Positions 1 to 8,577 of a DNA stretch of 64,000 nt are shown here, one piece after another (within the stretch, counting starts at the first letter, position 1; each line of letters starts with the position of its first letter). A program made the translations under genes and the position numbers. The stretch is taken from assembly GCF_001888805.2 (NCBI RefSeq), contig NZ_CP019113.1:3472001-3536000 (forward strand). The letters run 5' to 3'. The notes under the pieces were generated by a model. That model did not search any database. It saw only the letters and a list, made by a program, of their open reading frames with translations, and was not told where the DNA came from. The DNA is from Enterobacter sp. SA187. Its GTDB lineage: Bacteria; Pseudomonadota; Gammaproteobacteria; Enterobacterales; Enterobacteriaceae.

Positions 1-705
1 CTGGAAGCCTACGTTTCCGTGCTGGCGAGCGAATTCTCTGACGGTCAGGCTCTGCAGGCGCTGAAACTGCTGAAAGAGAACCTGCCGGCGTCTTACAACG
101 AAGGTTCCAAAAACCCGGTTGCTCGCGAGCGTGTACACAATGCTGCAACCATCGCCGGTATCGCGTTTGCGAACGCCTTCCTGGGCGTGTGTCACTCCAT
201 GGCGCACAAACTGGGCTCGCAGTTCCACATTCCTCACGGTCTGGCGAACGCCCTGCTGATCTCTAACGTTATTCGCTACAACGCGAACGACAACCCGACC
301 AAGCAGACAGCGTTCAGCCAGTATGACCGTCCGCAGGCACGTCGTCGTTACGCTGAGATCGCAGATCACCTGGGCCTGAGCGCACCGGGCGACCGCACCG
401 CTGCGAAGATTGAAAAACTGCTGGCATGGCTGGACAGCATCAAAGCTGAACTGGGCATTCCGAAGTCAATCCGCGAAGCCGGTGTACAGGAAGCAGACTT
501 CCTGGCACACGTAGACAAACTGTCTGAAGATGCATTCGATGACCAGTGTACTGGCGCTAACCCGCGTTATCCGCTGATCTCCGAGCTGAAACAGATCCTG
601 CTGGATACCTACTATGGACGTGAGTACAAAGAAGGTGACACCGCAGCTACAGCAACAGAGGCTGTAGCGGTGAAAGCAGACAAAAAAGCGAAGAAAACCG
701 CATAA
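1..705 (+). CDS. adhE: Bifunctional acetaldehyde-CoA/alcohol dehydrogenase, C-terminal part (5' truncated by window)
   Basis: Open from base 1 in frame, beginning LEAYVSVLASEF, and ending in TAA. This is the end of the iron-dependent alcohol dehydrogenase half of AdhE, which makes ethanol from acetyl-CoA via acetaldehyde during fermentation. The histidine-rich iron site is visible as GVCHSMAHKLGSQFHIPHG. The C-terminus is lysine- and alanine-rich (VKADKKAKKTA), as in enterobacterial AdhE. A GTG at 19 is internal and not the gene start. An intrinsic terminator follows at once. The gene next to tdk and hns matches the E. coli order. Identification is firm; the N-terminal aldehyde dehydrogenase half lies outside the window. 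Confidence 0.97.
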   Translation: MEAYVSVLASEFSDGQALQALKLLKENLPASYNEGSKNPVARERVHNAATIAGIAFANAFLGVCHSMAHKLGSQFHIPHGLANALLISNVIRYNANDNPTKQTAFSQYDRPQARRRYAEIADHLGLSAPGDRTAAKIEKLLAWLDSIKAELGIPKSIREAGVQEADFLAHVDKLSEDAFDDQCTGANPRYPLISELKQILLDTYYGREYKEGDTAATATEAVAVKADKKAKKTA

Positions 706-721
706 CTCCTCGCTTAAATGA

Positions 722-748
722 AAAACCCGCCTGATGGCGGGTTTTTTT
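722..748 (+). terminator. adhE intrinsic terminator
   Basis: An 8-bp stem AACCCGCC/GGCGGGTT with a TGAT loop followed by seven T residues, 17 bp after the adhE stop. Confidence 0.93.
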
Positions 749-793
749 ATGGCCTGAGAGGCGCTCTGTGACGTTTTAACGGCTAAATAGGCC

Positions 794-1408
794 CTACCCC
801 CGCACCCGCTTCTGGATCACCGTCAGCGAGCCCTCAGCAAGCGCATCCTTATAGTGCTTACGGCACACGGAAACATAGCGTTCGTTGCCGCCTATCACCA
901 CCTGCTCGCCTTCGTTGTACGGACGCCCCGCCTCATCCAGGCGCAATACCATACTGGCTTTACGGCCACAGAAGCAGATGGTTTTTAATTCCACCAGTTT
1001 GTCAGACCAGGCCAGTAAATACTGGCTACCGACAAATAACTCCCCGCGGAAATCGGTACGCAGTCCGTAACAGAGTACGGGAATATCAAGCTGATCGACC
1101 ACTTCCGATAAATCATGCACCTGCTGGCGGGTTAAGAACTGGCTTTCATCCACCAGCACGCAATGTACGGGCTTACGCGCGTGCTCAGCGCTTATTTCAT
1201 CAAAGAGTGAAGACTGCTGATTAAACAATTTAGCAGGGGAAGAGAGGCCGATACGCGAGCTGACTTTGCCGGAGCCGAAACGGTTATCGATTTCCGCCGT
1301 GTAGACCACCGCGCGCATTCCTCTTTCCTGGTAATTGTAGGAAGACTGTAACAATGCGGTGGATTTACCCGCATTCATTGCTGAATAGTAGAAATAAAGC
1401 TGTGCCAT
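794..1408 (-). CDS. tdk: Thymidine kinase
   Basis: A 204-residue protein that phosphorylates thymidine to dTMP in the salvage pathway. The P-loop SAMNAGKST is at about residues 9-17, and the DESQFL Walker B-type segment and the LRTDF lasso region follow. Zinc-ligand cysteines are seen in the CFCGRK segment and near the C-terminus (VCRKH). The start is placed at MAQLYFYY (1408), as in E. coli; an in-frame upstream codon would add seven residues (MIGVWRP) without support. It is transcribed toward adhE. Confidence 0.96.
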   Translation of the reverse strand: MAQLYFYYSAMNAGKSTALLQSSYNYQERGMRAVVYTAEIDNRFGSGKVSSRIGLSSPAKLFNQQSSLFDEISAEHARKPVHCVLVDESQFLTRQQVHDLSEVVDQLDIPVLCYGLRTDFRGELFVGSQYLLAWSDKLVELKTICFCGRKASMVLRLDEAGRPYNEGEQVVIGGNERYVSVCRKHYKDALAEGSLTVIQKRVRG

Positions 1409-1958
1409 TGGCCGCCACACCCCGATCAAAGTAAAAATATTTCAGGGCGGGATAGTACCATATTTTATCTGGTCATCACTGCGTCGACGCACAAACAGCG
1501 TGTCGCCGCCCCTGCGCTTTATCCGGGATATACAACCTGAGCATTTTGGCCGCTGTTACTGCCAAAGAAACGTCAGCGCTATTCACAATAAGTCACATTT
1601 TATGCTTTTTTTAAACCCCTTCGCTTTTAGTTATGGTTCAGAAATTATTAATGATTTGCGCTTACGTGGTGGCGAAGCGACTAATAGAAAAGGTTGATAT
1701 TTATCCACAGCGGCTTTAACACCTTGCGGATTAATCGTAAATTCACCCTGCCTGCACGCGGCGAGGCGGCATGATACTTCGTGTGGATAAGCTATTTTTG
1801 CGAGGCGTCTCGTAAAAAATTTAAGATAGCGCAATTAATAAAGAGGATAAATAACGGCTGATTTTGAATTCCTTACATTGTCAGCTATTGCACAACGCAA
1901 ATTAACGCTCTATTATTAGCTCAACAAACCACCCCATTATAAGTTTGAGATTACTACA
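1409..1958. promoter_or_regulatory. tdk/hns divergent intergenic region (550 bp)
   Basis: No credible gene is seen. The part nearest hns is AT-rich with several A/T tracts, which would suit curved DNA and H-NS autoregulation as known for E. coli hns; that is inference. It must hold the promoters of tdk (minus) and hns (plus). Short open frames here have no family-like features or ribosome sites. Confidence 0.5.
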
Positions 1959-2372
1959 ATGAGCGAAGCACTTAAAATTCTGAACAACATCCGTACTCTT
2001 CGTGCACAGGCAAGAGAATGCACTCTTGAGACACTGGAAGAAATGCTGGAAAAATTAGAAGTTGTTGTTAATGAGCGTCGTGAAGAAGAAAACGCTCAGG
2101 CTGCAGAAATCGAAGAACGTACGCGTAAGCTGCAACAATACCGTGAAATGCTGATTGCTGACGGTATTGATCCGAACGAACTGCTGAACAGCATGGCTGC
2201 CGCTAAAGTAGGTACTAAAGCTAAGCGTGCTGCACGTCCGGCTAAATATAGCTACATCGATGAGAACGGCGAAGAAAAAACCTGGACCGGCCAGGGTCGT
2301 ACTCCGGCTGTTATTAAGAAAGCTATGGATGAGCAAGGCAAAAAACTGGAAGATTTCCTTATCAAAGGTTAA
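1959..2372 (+). CDS. hns: Nucleoid-associated silencer H-NS
   Basis: A 137-residue protein, the full E. coli length. Residues 1-80 are the coiled-coil oligomerisation region (MSEALKILNNIRTLRAQ, heptad-rich). A basic linker (about 84-94) is followed by the C-terminal DNA-binding domain with the AT-hook-like core TWTGQGRTP, where Q112-G113-R114 enter the minor groove. It silences AT-rich and horizontally acquired DNA. It is monocistronic with its own terminator. Confidence 0.98.
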   Translation: MSEALKILNNIRTLRAQARECTLETLEEMLEKLEVVVNERREEENAQAAEIEERTRKLQQYREMLIADGIDPNELLNSMAAAKVGTKAKRAARPAKYSYIDENGEEKTWTGQGRTPAVIKKAMDEQGKKLEDFLIKG

Positions 2373-2389
2373 TCACCTGCCCCTTGCTG

Positions 2390-2419
2390 AAATCCCGCCG
2401 CTGGCGGGATTTTTTTTGC
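2390..2419 (+). terminator. hns intrinsic terminator
   Basis: Stem AATCCCGCC/GGCGGGATT followed by a run of T residues, about 20 bp after the hns stop. Confidence 0.93.
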
Positions 2420-2581
2420 CTGCAAATTACCCCTGCCCGTTACCTGTTATCACATTACCCCGTTCTGTTTACTGGTGAAAAACCAGGCATCCCATACCCC
2501 TGTTTTCTTAATGGCCGCCGCTAAATAACTGCGCTGGCTGGTTGCGCAAACAATGAATATAGGGGCAGAAACAATCAGCAA

Positions 2582-2628
2582 TAAAAAAGCCGGAGACACT
2601 CCGCAGGTGGCGGCGTTATCTCCGGCTC
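2582..2628 (-). terminator. galU intrinsic terminator
   Basis: Read on the minus strand: GAGCCGGAGA ... TCTCCGGCTTTTTT. This is a 9-bp outer stem enclosing a GC-rich loop, ending in a T-run just downstream of galU. Confidence 0.85.
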
Positions 2629-2652
2629 AGTTAAAGCCCGGGTATTAGCGCT

Positions 2653-3561
2653 TTACTTCTTAAAACCCATGGACTCTTCCAGCCAGGTTTTAAATTCTTC
2701 GCCATGTGCTTTGTGACGAATACCGTATTCCACGAAAGCCTGCATATATCCCAGCTTATTACCGCAGTCATGGCTTTTGCCTTTCATGTGGTAGGCTTCA
2801 ACGGTTTCCTTCTCGATCAGCATATCAATGCCGTCGGTCAGCTGAATTTCATCACCGGCTCCCGGAGGCGTTTTCGCCAGCAGTGGCCAGATTTCTGCGC
2901 TCAGAACATAACGCCCTACAACAGCCAGATTGGAAGGCGCTACGTCCGCTTTAGGCTTCTCTACCACGCCTACCATCGGCACGCTCTCGCCCGGTTTCAG
3001 CTCCGCGCCTTTGCAGTCAACCACACCGTAAGCGGTCACGTCTTCTACCGGCTCAACCATGATCTGGCTGCAGCCTGTTTCATCGAAACGCTGGATCATC
3101 TCCGCCAGGTTATCCTGCGAGAGATCGGATTCAAATTCATCCAGAATCACGTCGGGCAGGATCACTGCAACCGGCTCATTGCCGACAACCGGATGCGCGC
3201 AAAGTACGGCGTGTCCAAGACCTTTCGCCAGACCCTGACGGACCTGCATAATAGTCACGTGCGGCGGGCAAATAGACTGAACTTCATCCAGCAACTGGCG
3301 CTTAACGCGTTTTTCCAGCATGGCTTCAAGTTCAAAACTGGTATCGAAGTGGTTTTCGATAGAGTTTTTAGAGGAGTGGGTTACCAGTACAATTTCGGTA
3401 ATACCCGCAGCGATACATTCATTTACGACATACTGAATTAATGGCTTGTCAACCAGCGGCAACATCTCTTTCGGGATCGCCTTGGTGGCTGGCAACATCC
3501 TGGTTCCTAATCCCGCAACCGGGATAACTGCTTTCGTTACTTTTGAATTAAGGGCAGCCAT
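2653..3561 (-). CDS. galU: UTP-glucose-1-phosphate uridylyltransferase
   Basis: A 302-residue protein making UDP-glucose from UTP and glucose-1-phosphate, needed for LPS core, trehalose and galactose metabolism. The nucleotidyltransferase signature VAGLGTRMLPATKAIPKEML is at about residues 16-35. The sugar-binding VEKP motif and the C-terminal GKSHDCGNKLGY segment are present. The start has a clear ribosome site (AGGAGA) about 8 bp upstream. It lies downstream of rssB on the same strand, separated by about 200 bp, so it probably has its own promoter. Confidence 0.97.
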   Translation of the reverse strand: MAALNSKVTKAVIPVAGLGTRMLPATKAIPKEMLPLVDKPLIQYVVNECIAAGITEIVLVTHSSKNSIENHFDTSFELEAMLEKRVKRQLLDEVQSICPPHVTIMQVRQGLAKGLGHAVLCAHPVVGNEPVAVILPDVILDEFESDLSQDNLAEMIQRFDETGCSQIMVEPVEDVTAYGVVDCKGAELKPGESVPMVGVVEKPKADVAPSNLAVVGRYVLSAEIWPLLAKTPPGAGDEIQLTDGIDMLIEKETVEAYHMKGKSHDCGNKLGYMQAFVEYGIRHKAHGEEFKTWLEESMGFKK

Positions 3562-3760
3562 TGAAAATCTCCTGGAATGTTCACATTGGGAACATGTACA
3601 TAATGAATCACGCGTTAGAGTATATCAGCCCGGAGCTGTGAGCCGGGTCCGAAATGAACGCATTGAGGCTTAATTAAGACAATTACTTATAATACTGCGC
3701 AGATAGTAACACCCGGAGAGAACGGCAGGTAAAGCTAAATCACCCTGCCGTTGCGTTTGC

Positions 3761-4774
3761 TCATTCGGCAGTCAACATTAAACGTAACCGACCGCCTGCG
3801 CCCCAAACCTGACACTGCCATGCTTCGCTGCGATGGCTGACCTGGTTTAAATAGGTATTTCCCAGCGTACCCAGCGGAACGCCGTTGCTAATCTGAATTT
3901 GATGCTCACCGGTATTAAGCGTGGCATTAAGACCGGCCGACACCAGAATGAGATTTTTAAGCTCATGGTGGTAATAGCCAACCAGTAGCGGAAACTGCCC
4001 TGGTAAATTTGCCTGGCGCAGTAATTGATTAACCTGCTTTAACAAACTTCCCAGTTCAGGCAAACGCTGACGCTGATGAGAGAGCTGTTCCTGTAATAAG
4101 CCGTTAAACAATGCCCGCAGCAATAATGCGGCTAACACACCGTTATCGCCGGCGCGGGTGACATCCAGGCAATAAAATGCGAGGTCTTTTTCAGAGAGTG
4201 CTGCAATATCGAGCACCAGACCCGGCTGATCGGCAGATACCAGCTGGCGATAATTAATACGGCAATTTGAGATATGTTGCTGAACCGGAGGCTGTAACTC
4301 CTGCAACAATTTGGCGGCGGCCTGCGGATCGCTTACCAGCGCATCCCAGTCCTGAAAAAGGCGTTCTTCTTCCTCTACCCGGGAATTAAACATATTGGGA
4401 TAGAGGCAGGCATAAACCGTTTCACGTAAACGGTTCAGATCTTTTACCGGTTTCAGTAATACATCCTGTACGCCCAGACGTAAAGCACGGGCAATGTCGG
4501 ACATATTTTCTGTCGCTGATATAACCAGGATGGGCATCTGGTCGCGCTCATTGCGCAAATGTTCCACGAGTTTCAGACCGTTCATTCGTGGCATGGCAAG
4601 ATCGCAAATCATTAAATCTGGTCTCACCGTCTTCATGGTCTCAAGCGCATCGAGGCCATCCATCGCCAGTGAAGTAGTTGCGCCTAAAGAAGTGAGCCAT
4701 GAATCCAACAGTGAACGGAAAACGGGTTCGTCCTCAACAATCAAAATATGTTTTCCAGTCAAAGGCTGCGTCAT
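3761..4774 (-). CDS. rssB: Response regulator RssB, RpoS proteolysis adaptor
   Basis: A 337-residue protein. The N-terminal receiver domain has the acidic pair VEDE (about 13-16), phospho-acceptor D58 in MICDLAMPRMNG and the conserved K of LLKPVKD. The C-terminal half is the degenerate PP2C-like domain typical of RssB. RssB binds sigma-S and delivers it to ClpXP. The ribosome site GGGGAGAG precedes ATG. In E. coli rssA lies immediately upstream in the same operon; here that space holds no rssA frame (see findings). Confidence 0.95.
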   Translation of the reverse strand: MTQPLTGKHILIVEDEPVFRSLLDSWLTSLGATTSLAMDGLDALETMKTVRPDLMICDLAMPRMNGLKLVEHLRNERDQMPILVISATENMSDIARALRLGVQDVLLKPVKDLNRLRETVYACLYPNMFNSRVEEEERLFQDWDALVSDPQAAAKLLQELQPPVQQHISNCRINYRQLVSADQPGLVLDIAALSEKDLAFYCLDVTRAGDNGVLAALLLRALFNGLLQEQLSHQRQRLPELGSLLKQVNQLLRQANLPGQFPLLVGYYHHELKNLILVSAGLNATLNTGEHQIQISNGVPLGTLGNTYLNQVSHRSEAWQCQVWGAGGRLRLMLTAE

Positions 4775-5297
4775 GTTCTCTCCCCTGCTTTGCAGTAGTT
4801 CAATAGTGGCATGCTATTGCAACTCGCGCCTGTCAGAATTTCCTGAAGTCATCGAATATATTTTTCGCTAAACCGCGCCGGAAAGATGTAGCTTACCGTG
4901 CGGTTCCCCTTTAGCTCCGGATGCGTTACACAAAAGCTCTCCTTGTCCGCGTGAGACAACTGGCGGAGACAAGTGAACCTCATAGGGTTAGCAAAACGTC
5001 GGATACGTTGTCGGGAATGCCGTTGTGTGTAAACCGATGCAGGAAGACCTGAAGAGGATTGCACAGCTTTGCGACGCCGTCAGGGCCAACAAACTACACC
5101 TTAATGCCTCGCGACTAAACCTTTTACGCCCTAAATCGTTGATTAAACCACTGGCGAACCCGTCGCCAGTCCAGCCTCACCTTTGCTCGTGACGTTTTTT
5201 ACATCCCCGGCTTCCAGCCATAGCATCGAGGCTATCGCTCGGTTAACATAGATGCATCCATGCGCCGTTGCGCCATTATTATTCCAGGATTACGATT
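4775..5297. other. 523-bp region without a supported gene, in the position of rssA
   Basis: This interval sits between divergent rssB and ychJ. No patatin-like GXGXXG/GXSXG sequence or other trace of RssA is visible in any frame. A 71-codon minus frame (4849-5064) has no recognisable features. Several short inverted repeats are visible, such as CTTGTCCGC/GCGGAGACAAG around 4940-4972 and ATAGC/GCTAT around 5220-5235, so a structured RNA or decayed DNA is possible. The rssB promoter must lie near 4780-4860. Confidence 0.5.
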
Positions 5298-5756
5298 TTG
5301 TCTCAACCTTGTCCCTGCGGTAGCGCTCAGGAGTATAGCGCATGTTGCGCACGTTATGTGTCTGGTGAACAGCTTGCGCCGGATCCGTCACATCTTATGC
5401 GCTCCCGCTATAGCGCATTTGTATTAAAAGATGCGGATTATCTGATCAAAACCTGGCATCCGTCGTGTCATGCTGCCGCCTTTCGTCAGGACATCGAAAA
5501 GGGCTTTGCGCAAACGGAATGGCATGGCCTGACGGTTTACGCGCACGAAGCTGGTGCAACCCAAGATGAAGGCTATGTCAGCTTTGTGGCGCGTTTTAGC
5601 GAGCAGGGTAAACCCGGCGCTATCATTGAACGCTCACGTTTCCTGAAGGAAAATGGTCAGTGGTATTATATCGACGGCACGCGCCCACTGTTTGGCCGTA
5701 ACGATCCCTGCCCTTGCGGGTCAGGAAAAAAATTCAAAAAGTGTTGCGGGCAATAA
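5298..5756 (+). CDS. ychJ: YchJ family protein with two SEC-C zinc motifs
   Basis: A 152-residue protein with the same organisation as E. coli YchJ. An N-terminal SEC-C-type motif (CPCGSAQEYSACC, about residues 5-17) and a C-terminal one (DPCPCGSGKKFKKCC) flank an NTF2-like central domain. SEC-C motifs bind zinc; the cellular role is unknown. The TTG start gives the E. coli length and has AGGAT about 8 bp upstream. An ATG at 5268 in frame would add ten unsupported residues. purU follows 44 bp later. Confidence 0.88.
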   Translation: MSQPCPCGSAQEYSACCARYVSGEQLAPDPSHLMRSRYSAFVLKDADYLIKTWHPSCHAAAFRQDIEKGFAQTEWHGLTVYAHEAGATQDEGYVSFVARFSEQGKPGAIIERSRFLKENGQWYYIDGTRPLFGRNDPCPCGSGKKFKKCCGQ

Positions 5757-5800
5757 ACCCAGCTTCACCCTCATGCAAACTCAACAGGATTTTCGCGGCA

Positions 5801-6643
5801 ATGCATTCATTACAACGTAAAGTACTGCGCACTATTTGTCCCGACCAGAAAGGTCTTATCGCGCGCATCACCAACATTTGTTACAAGCACGAACTGAACA
5901 TCGTGCAGAATAACGAGTTCGTTGACCATCGCACCGGACGCTTTTTTATGCGTACCGAACTGGAAGGCATTTTTAATGATGCCACGCTGCTGGCCGATCT
6001 CGACAGCGCGCTGCCGGAAGGATCGATCCGTGAACTGACGCCGGCAGGCCGCCGCCGCGTGGTGATCCTGGTGACTAAAGAAGCGCATTGCCTGGGCGAT
6101 CTGTTAATGAAAGCGAATTATGGCGGACTGGACGTGGAAATTGCCGCGGTGATTGGTAACCACGATACCTTACGCTCGCTGGTGGAACGCTTTGATATTC
6201 CTTTCGAGCTGGTCAGCCATGAAGGTCATACCCGTGAAGCGCACGATGAATTAATGGCGGCCGCCATTGAAGCCCATCAGCCGGATTACGTGGTGTTGGC
6301 GAAATATATGCGCGTACTGACGCCGACTTTTGTCTCCCGCTTCCCGAATAAGATCATTAATATTCATCACTCGTTCCTGCCCGCCTTTATCGGCGCGCGC
6401 CCGTATCATCAGGCCTACGAGCGCGGCGTGAAGATTATCGGCGCAACGGCCCACTACGTGAATGATAATCTCGACGAAGGCCCGATCATCATGCAGGACG
6501 TGATCCACGTCGATCACAACTATACCGCAGAGGATATGATGCGCGCCGGTCGTGACGTAGAGAAGAATGTGCTGAGCCGTGCCCTGTATCAGGTGCTGGC
6601 GCAGCGCGTGTTTGTTTACGGCAACCGGACCATCATTCTGTAA
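5801..6643 (+). CDS. purU: Formyltetrahydrofolate deformylase
   Basis: A 280-residue enzyme hydrolysing 10-formyl-THF to THF and formate, which feeds PurT and balances one-carbon units. The N-terminal ACT domain (MHSLQRKVLRTICPDQKGL onward) is followed by a formyltransferase fold with the catalytic segment NIHHSFLPAFIGARPY and the acidic NLDEGPII. The start is MHSLQRK at 5801, as in E. coli; the longer open frame begins inside ychJ and is not used. Near-identity to E. coli PurU is obvious by eye. Confidence 0.97.
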   Translation: MHSLQRKVLRTICPDQKGLIARITNICYKHELNIVQNNEFVDHRTGRFFMRTELEGIFNDATLLADLDSALPEGSIRELTPAGRRRVVILVTKEAHCLGDLLMKANYGGLDVEIAAVIGNHDTLRSLVERFDIPFELVSHEGHTREAHDELMAAAIEAHQPDYVVLAKYMRVLTPTFVSRFPNKIINIHHSFLPAFIGARPYHQAYERGVKIIGATAHYVNDNLDEGPIIMQDVIHVDHNYTAEDMMRAGRDVEKNVLSRALYQVLAQRVFVYGNRTIIL

Positions 6644-6724
6644 GCGGTAATGAAATGAATTGCTTAGCATTGCTGCATGACGCATAAAAAGCAGGCAAAC
6701 GATTCATTTTCACGAAAGGAATGC

Positions 6725-6752
6725 TTTACAGCGGCGCGTCATTTGATATGAT
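6725..6752 (+). promoter_or_regulatory. tyrT-type stable RNA promoter
   Basis: TTTACA (6725-6730), a 16-bp spacer and TATGAT (6747-6752), followed by the GC-rich discriminator GCGCCCC. This is the classical layout of the growth-rate and ppGpp controlled tyrT promoter. AT-rich DNA upstream (6655-6720) is where FIS sites would lie. Confidence 0.9.
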
Positions 6753-6800
6753 GCGCCCCGCTTCCCCAGCGGAGGCAGGCCAGTACCAGTATTACCCCGT

Positions 6801-6885
<85 letters not shown>

Positions 6886-6912
6886 TCTCTTCTCAAAATT
6901 TGAATTACCCCT

Positions 6913-6997
<85 letters not shown>

Positions 6998-7048
6998 TCT
7001 CTGTTTCATCCCCTCATAATTAAATCAAACACCGACAATATGCTTTTT

Positions 7049-7133
7049 GCCCGGTGGCGCTGCGCTTACCGGGCCTACGAATATCCTCCAAAGATTTCCC
7101 TGTAGGCCGGATAAGGCGTAGCCGCCATCCGGC
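7049..7133. repeat. REP pair (BIME)
   Basis: Two imperfect palindromes of the enterobacterial REP type: GCCCGGTGGCGCTGCGC...CCGGGC at 7049-7078 and an oppositely oriented TGTAGGCCGGATAAGGCGTA...CCATCCGGC at 7101-7133. They sit between the tRNA transcript end and the narI 3' end. Confidence 0.88.
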
Positions 7134-7142
7134 GCAACGCAA

Positions 7143-7172
7143 ACAAAAAACCCCGCCTGAGCGGGGTTATAA
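7143..7172 (-). terminator. narGHJI operon terminator
   Basis: On the minus strand AACCCCGCTCAGGCGGGG is followed by six T residues, beginning about 20 bp after the narI stop. Confidence 0.92.
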
Positions 7173-7189
7173 CGGCGCTGAATGCGTGC

Positions 7190-7867
7190 TTAGCGACGCG
7201 CGCGCACTACCTGATACTTACGCGTCAAATACTCTACCGGTGCGCTCCAGATGTGTACCAGGCGCGAGAACGGGAACAGGACGAACAGCGTCATGCCCAG
7301 TACCAGATGCACACGGAAAATAAAGGCCACGCCGTCCAGATGCGCAGATGCGCCGCCGTGGAAGGTCACCACCGATTGCGCCCAGCCCACCAGTTTCATC
7401 ATTTCACTGCCGTCCATATGCTGCGCCGAGAACGGAATGGTCAGCAGGCCCAGCGCGCACTGCACCATCAGCAGGGAAAGGATCAGAATATCCGCCCCGG
7501 TGGTGGTCGCCCGTACGCGCGGGCTGAACAAACGGCGTTTCAGCAGTAGCAGGCCGCCCACCAGCGTAAGCACACCACATGCGCCGCCGGCGATCATCGC
7601 CATCTTCTGCTTCACGTCAATCGGCAGGAAAGATTCATACATCCAGTGCGGCGTCAGCATCCCCAGTAAGTGCCCTGCAAAAATGCCGAGAATACCGATA
7701 TGGAACAGATTAGACGCAAGATTCATGCCCTTGCGATCCAGCATCTGGCTGGAGCCTGCCCGCCAGGTGTACTGACCATAGTCATAACGCAGCCAGCTAC
7801 CGACCAGGAAGACGGTCCCCGCAATGTACGGGTAGATGTCAAAGAAGAACATATTCAGGAAATGCAT
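7190..7867 (-). CDS. narI: Respiratory nitrate reductase gamma subunit (cytochrome b)
   Basis: A 225-residue integral membrane protein with five hydrophobic segments. It oxidises quinol and passes electrons through two b haems to NarH. The four haem ligands are at the E. coli positions: H56 and H66 (FHIGILGIFAGH), H187 and H205 (FRVHLVLG, RLVH). The start overlaps the narJ stop by one base (TAATG), so translation is coupled. It is the last gene of narGHJI. Confidence 0.98.
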   Translation of the reverse strand: MHFLNMFFFDIYPYIAGTVFLVGSWLRYDYGQYTWRAGSSQMLDRKGMNLASNLFHIGILGIFAGHLLGMLTPHWMYESFLPIDVKQKMAMIAGGACGVLTLVGGLLLLKRRLFSPRVRATTTGADILILSLLMVQCALGLLTIPFSAQHMDGSEMMKLVGWAQSVVTFHGGASAHLDGVAFIFRVHLVLGMTLFVLFPFSRLVHIWSAPVEYLTRKYQVVRARR

Positions 7868-8577
7868 TATTGCTGCCCCCCGTTAGAAATATTCAGATAC
7901 TGCGGAGCGACAGCCCCCGCAAAACGACGCTGATGGGCGCTGATCTCCGACTCGCCACAGCTCTGTTCAGCAAAGAATTTCACCTGCTCTTCTTCCCAGA
8001 CGGCGTCAAGCGCCTGCGGGGTGTCATCACGGGCTTCACCGGCGATTTTCTCGGCCACTTTGTCGCTGTCAATGGTGGTGTTCGCCAGATTCAGCAGCAC
8101 GCCGAACAGCGTCGCGTACGGGCTTTCACGCTGTTGCAGACGCGCACTTAACAGCGCGAGGATCGGGGCGATGTCCTGCAAGCCACCCAGCGCCTCGTCT
8201 TTTGGCAACTGCGCCAGATATTCCAGATACAGCGGCAGATGATCCGGCAGTTCGCGGCTGTCGAGCTGCAGACCGTGGCGCTCATACTGCGCCATCAGAT
8301 CCACCATCGCCTGGCCCCGGTCGCGGGATTCACCGTGCACATGCTCGAACAGCAACAGCGAGGTCGCGCGACCACGATCGAAAAGTTCGCTGTAGCGTGA
8401 CTGGACATCCAGCATGTCCTGCTGCGTCAAATCACGCAGAAAGACCGTCAGCGCCTGAGCGTCGCTTTTCTCAAGATTTTCAGAGGAGGCGAAACCATCA
8501 AATAATTCCTGCTGATGCTGCCACAGGGCAGCATCCGGGTATTCCAGCAGGCGGGAAATCATCACCAGTTCGATCAT
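7867..8577 (-). CDS. narJ: Nitrate reductase molybdenum cofactor assembly chaperone NarJ
   Basis: A 236-residue cytoplasmic, all-helical chaperone of the TorD/NarJ family that holds NarGH during molybdenum cofactor and haem insertion. It is not part of the final enzyme. The family motifs YSELFDRGRATSLLLFEHVH and PDHLPLYLEYLAQLP are clear. The start overlaps the narH stop (ATGA) and its stop overlaps narI, so it is translated in the operon. Confidence 0.97.
   Translation of the reverse strand: MIELVMISRLLEYPDAALWQHQQELFDGFASSENLEKSDAQALTVFLRDLTQQDMLDVQSRYSELFDRGRATSLLLFEHVHGESRDRGQAMVDLMAQYERHGLQLDSRELPDHLPLYLEYLAQLPKDEALGGLQDIAPILALLSARLQQRESPYATLFGVLLNLANTTIDSDKVAEKIAGEARDDTPQALDAVWEEEQVKFFAEQSCGESEISAHQRRFAGAVAPQYLNISNGGQQ

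Noticed and set aside
2704..3441. 245-codon plus frame opposite galU
   Set aside because: Antisense to galU and without family features.
4849..5064. 71-codon minus frame upstream of rssB
   Set aside because: No homology-like features, no ribosome site, and it reads through hairpin-rich DNA; left as unexplained region.
4860..5260. Retron msr or group II intron remnant
   Set aside because: Short hairpins are present but there is no reverse transcriptase, no a1/a2 repeats and no recognisable intron domain V.
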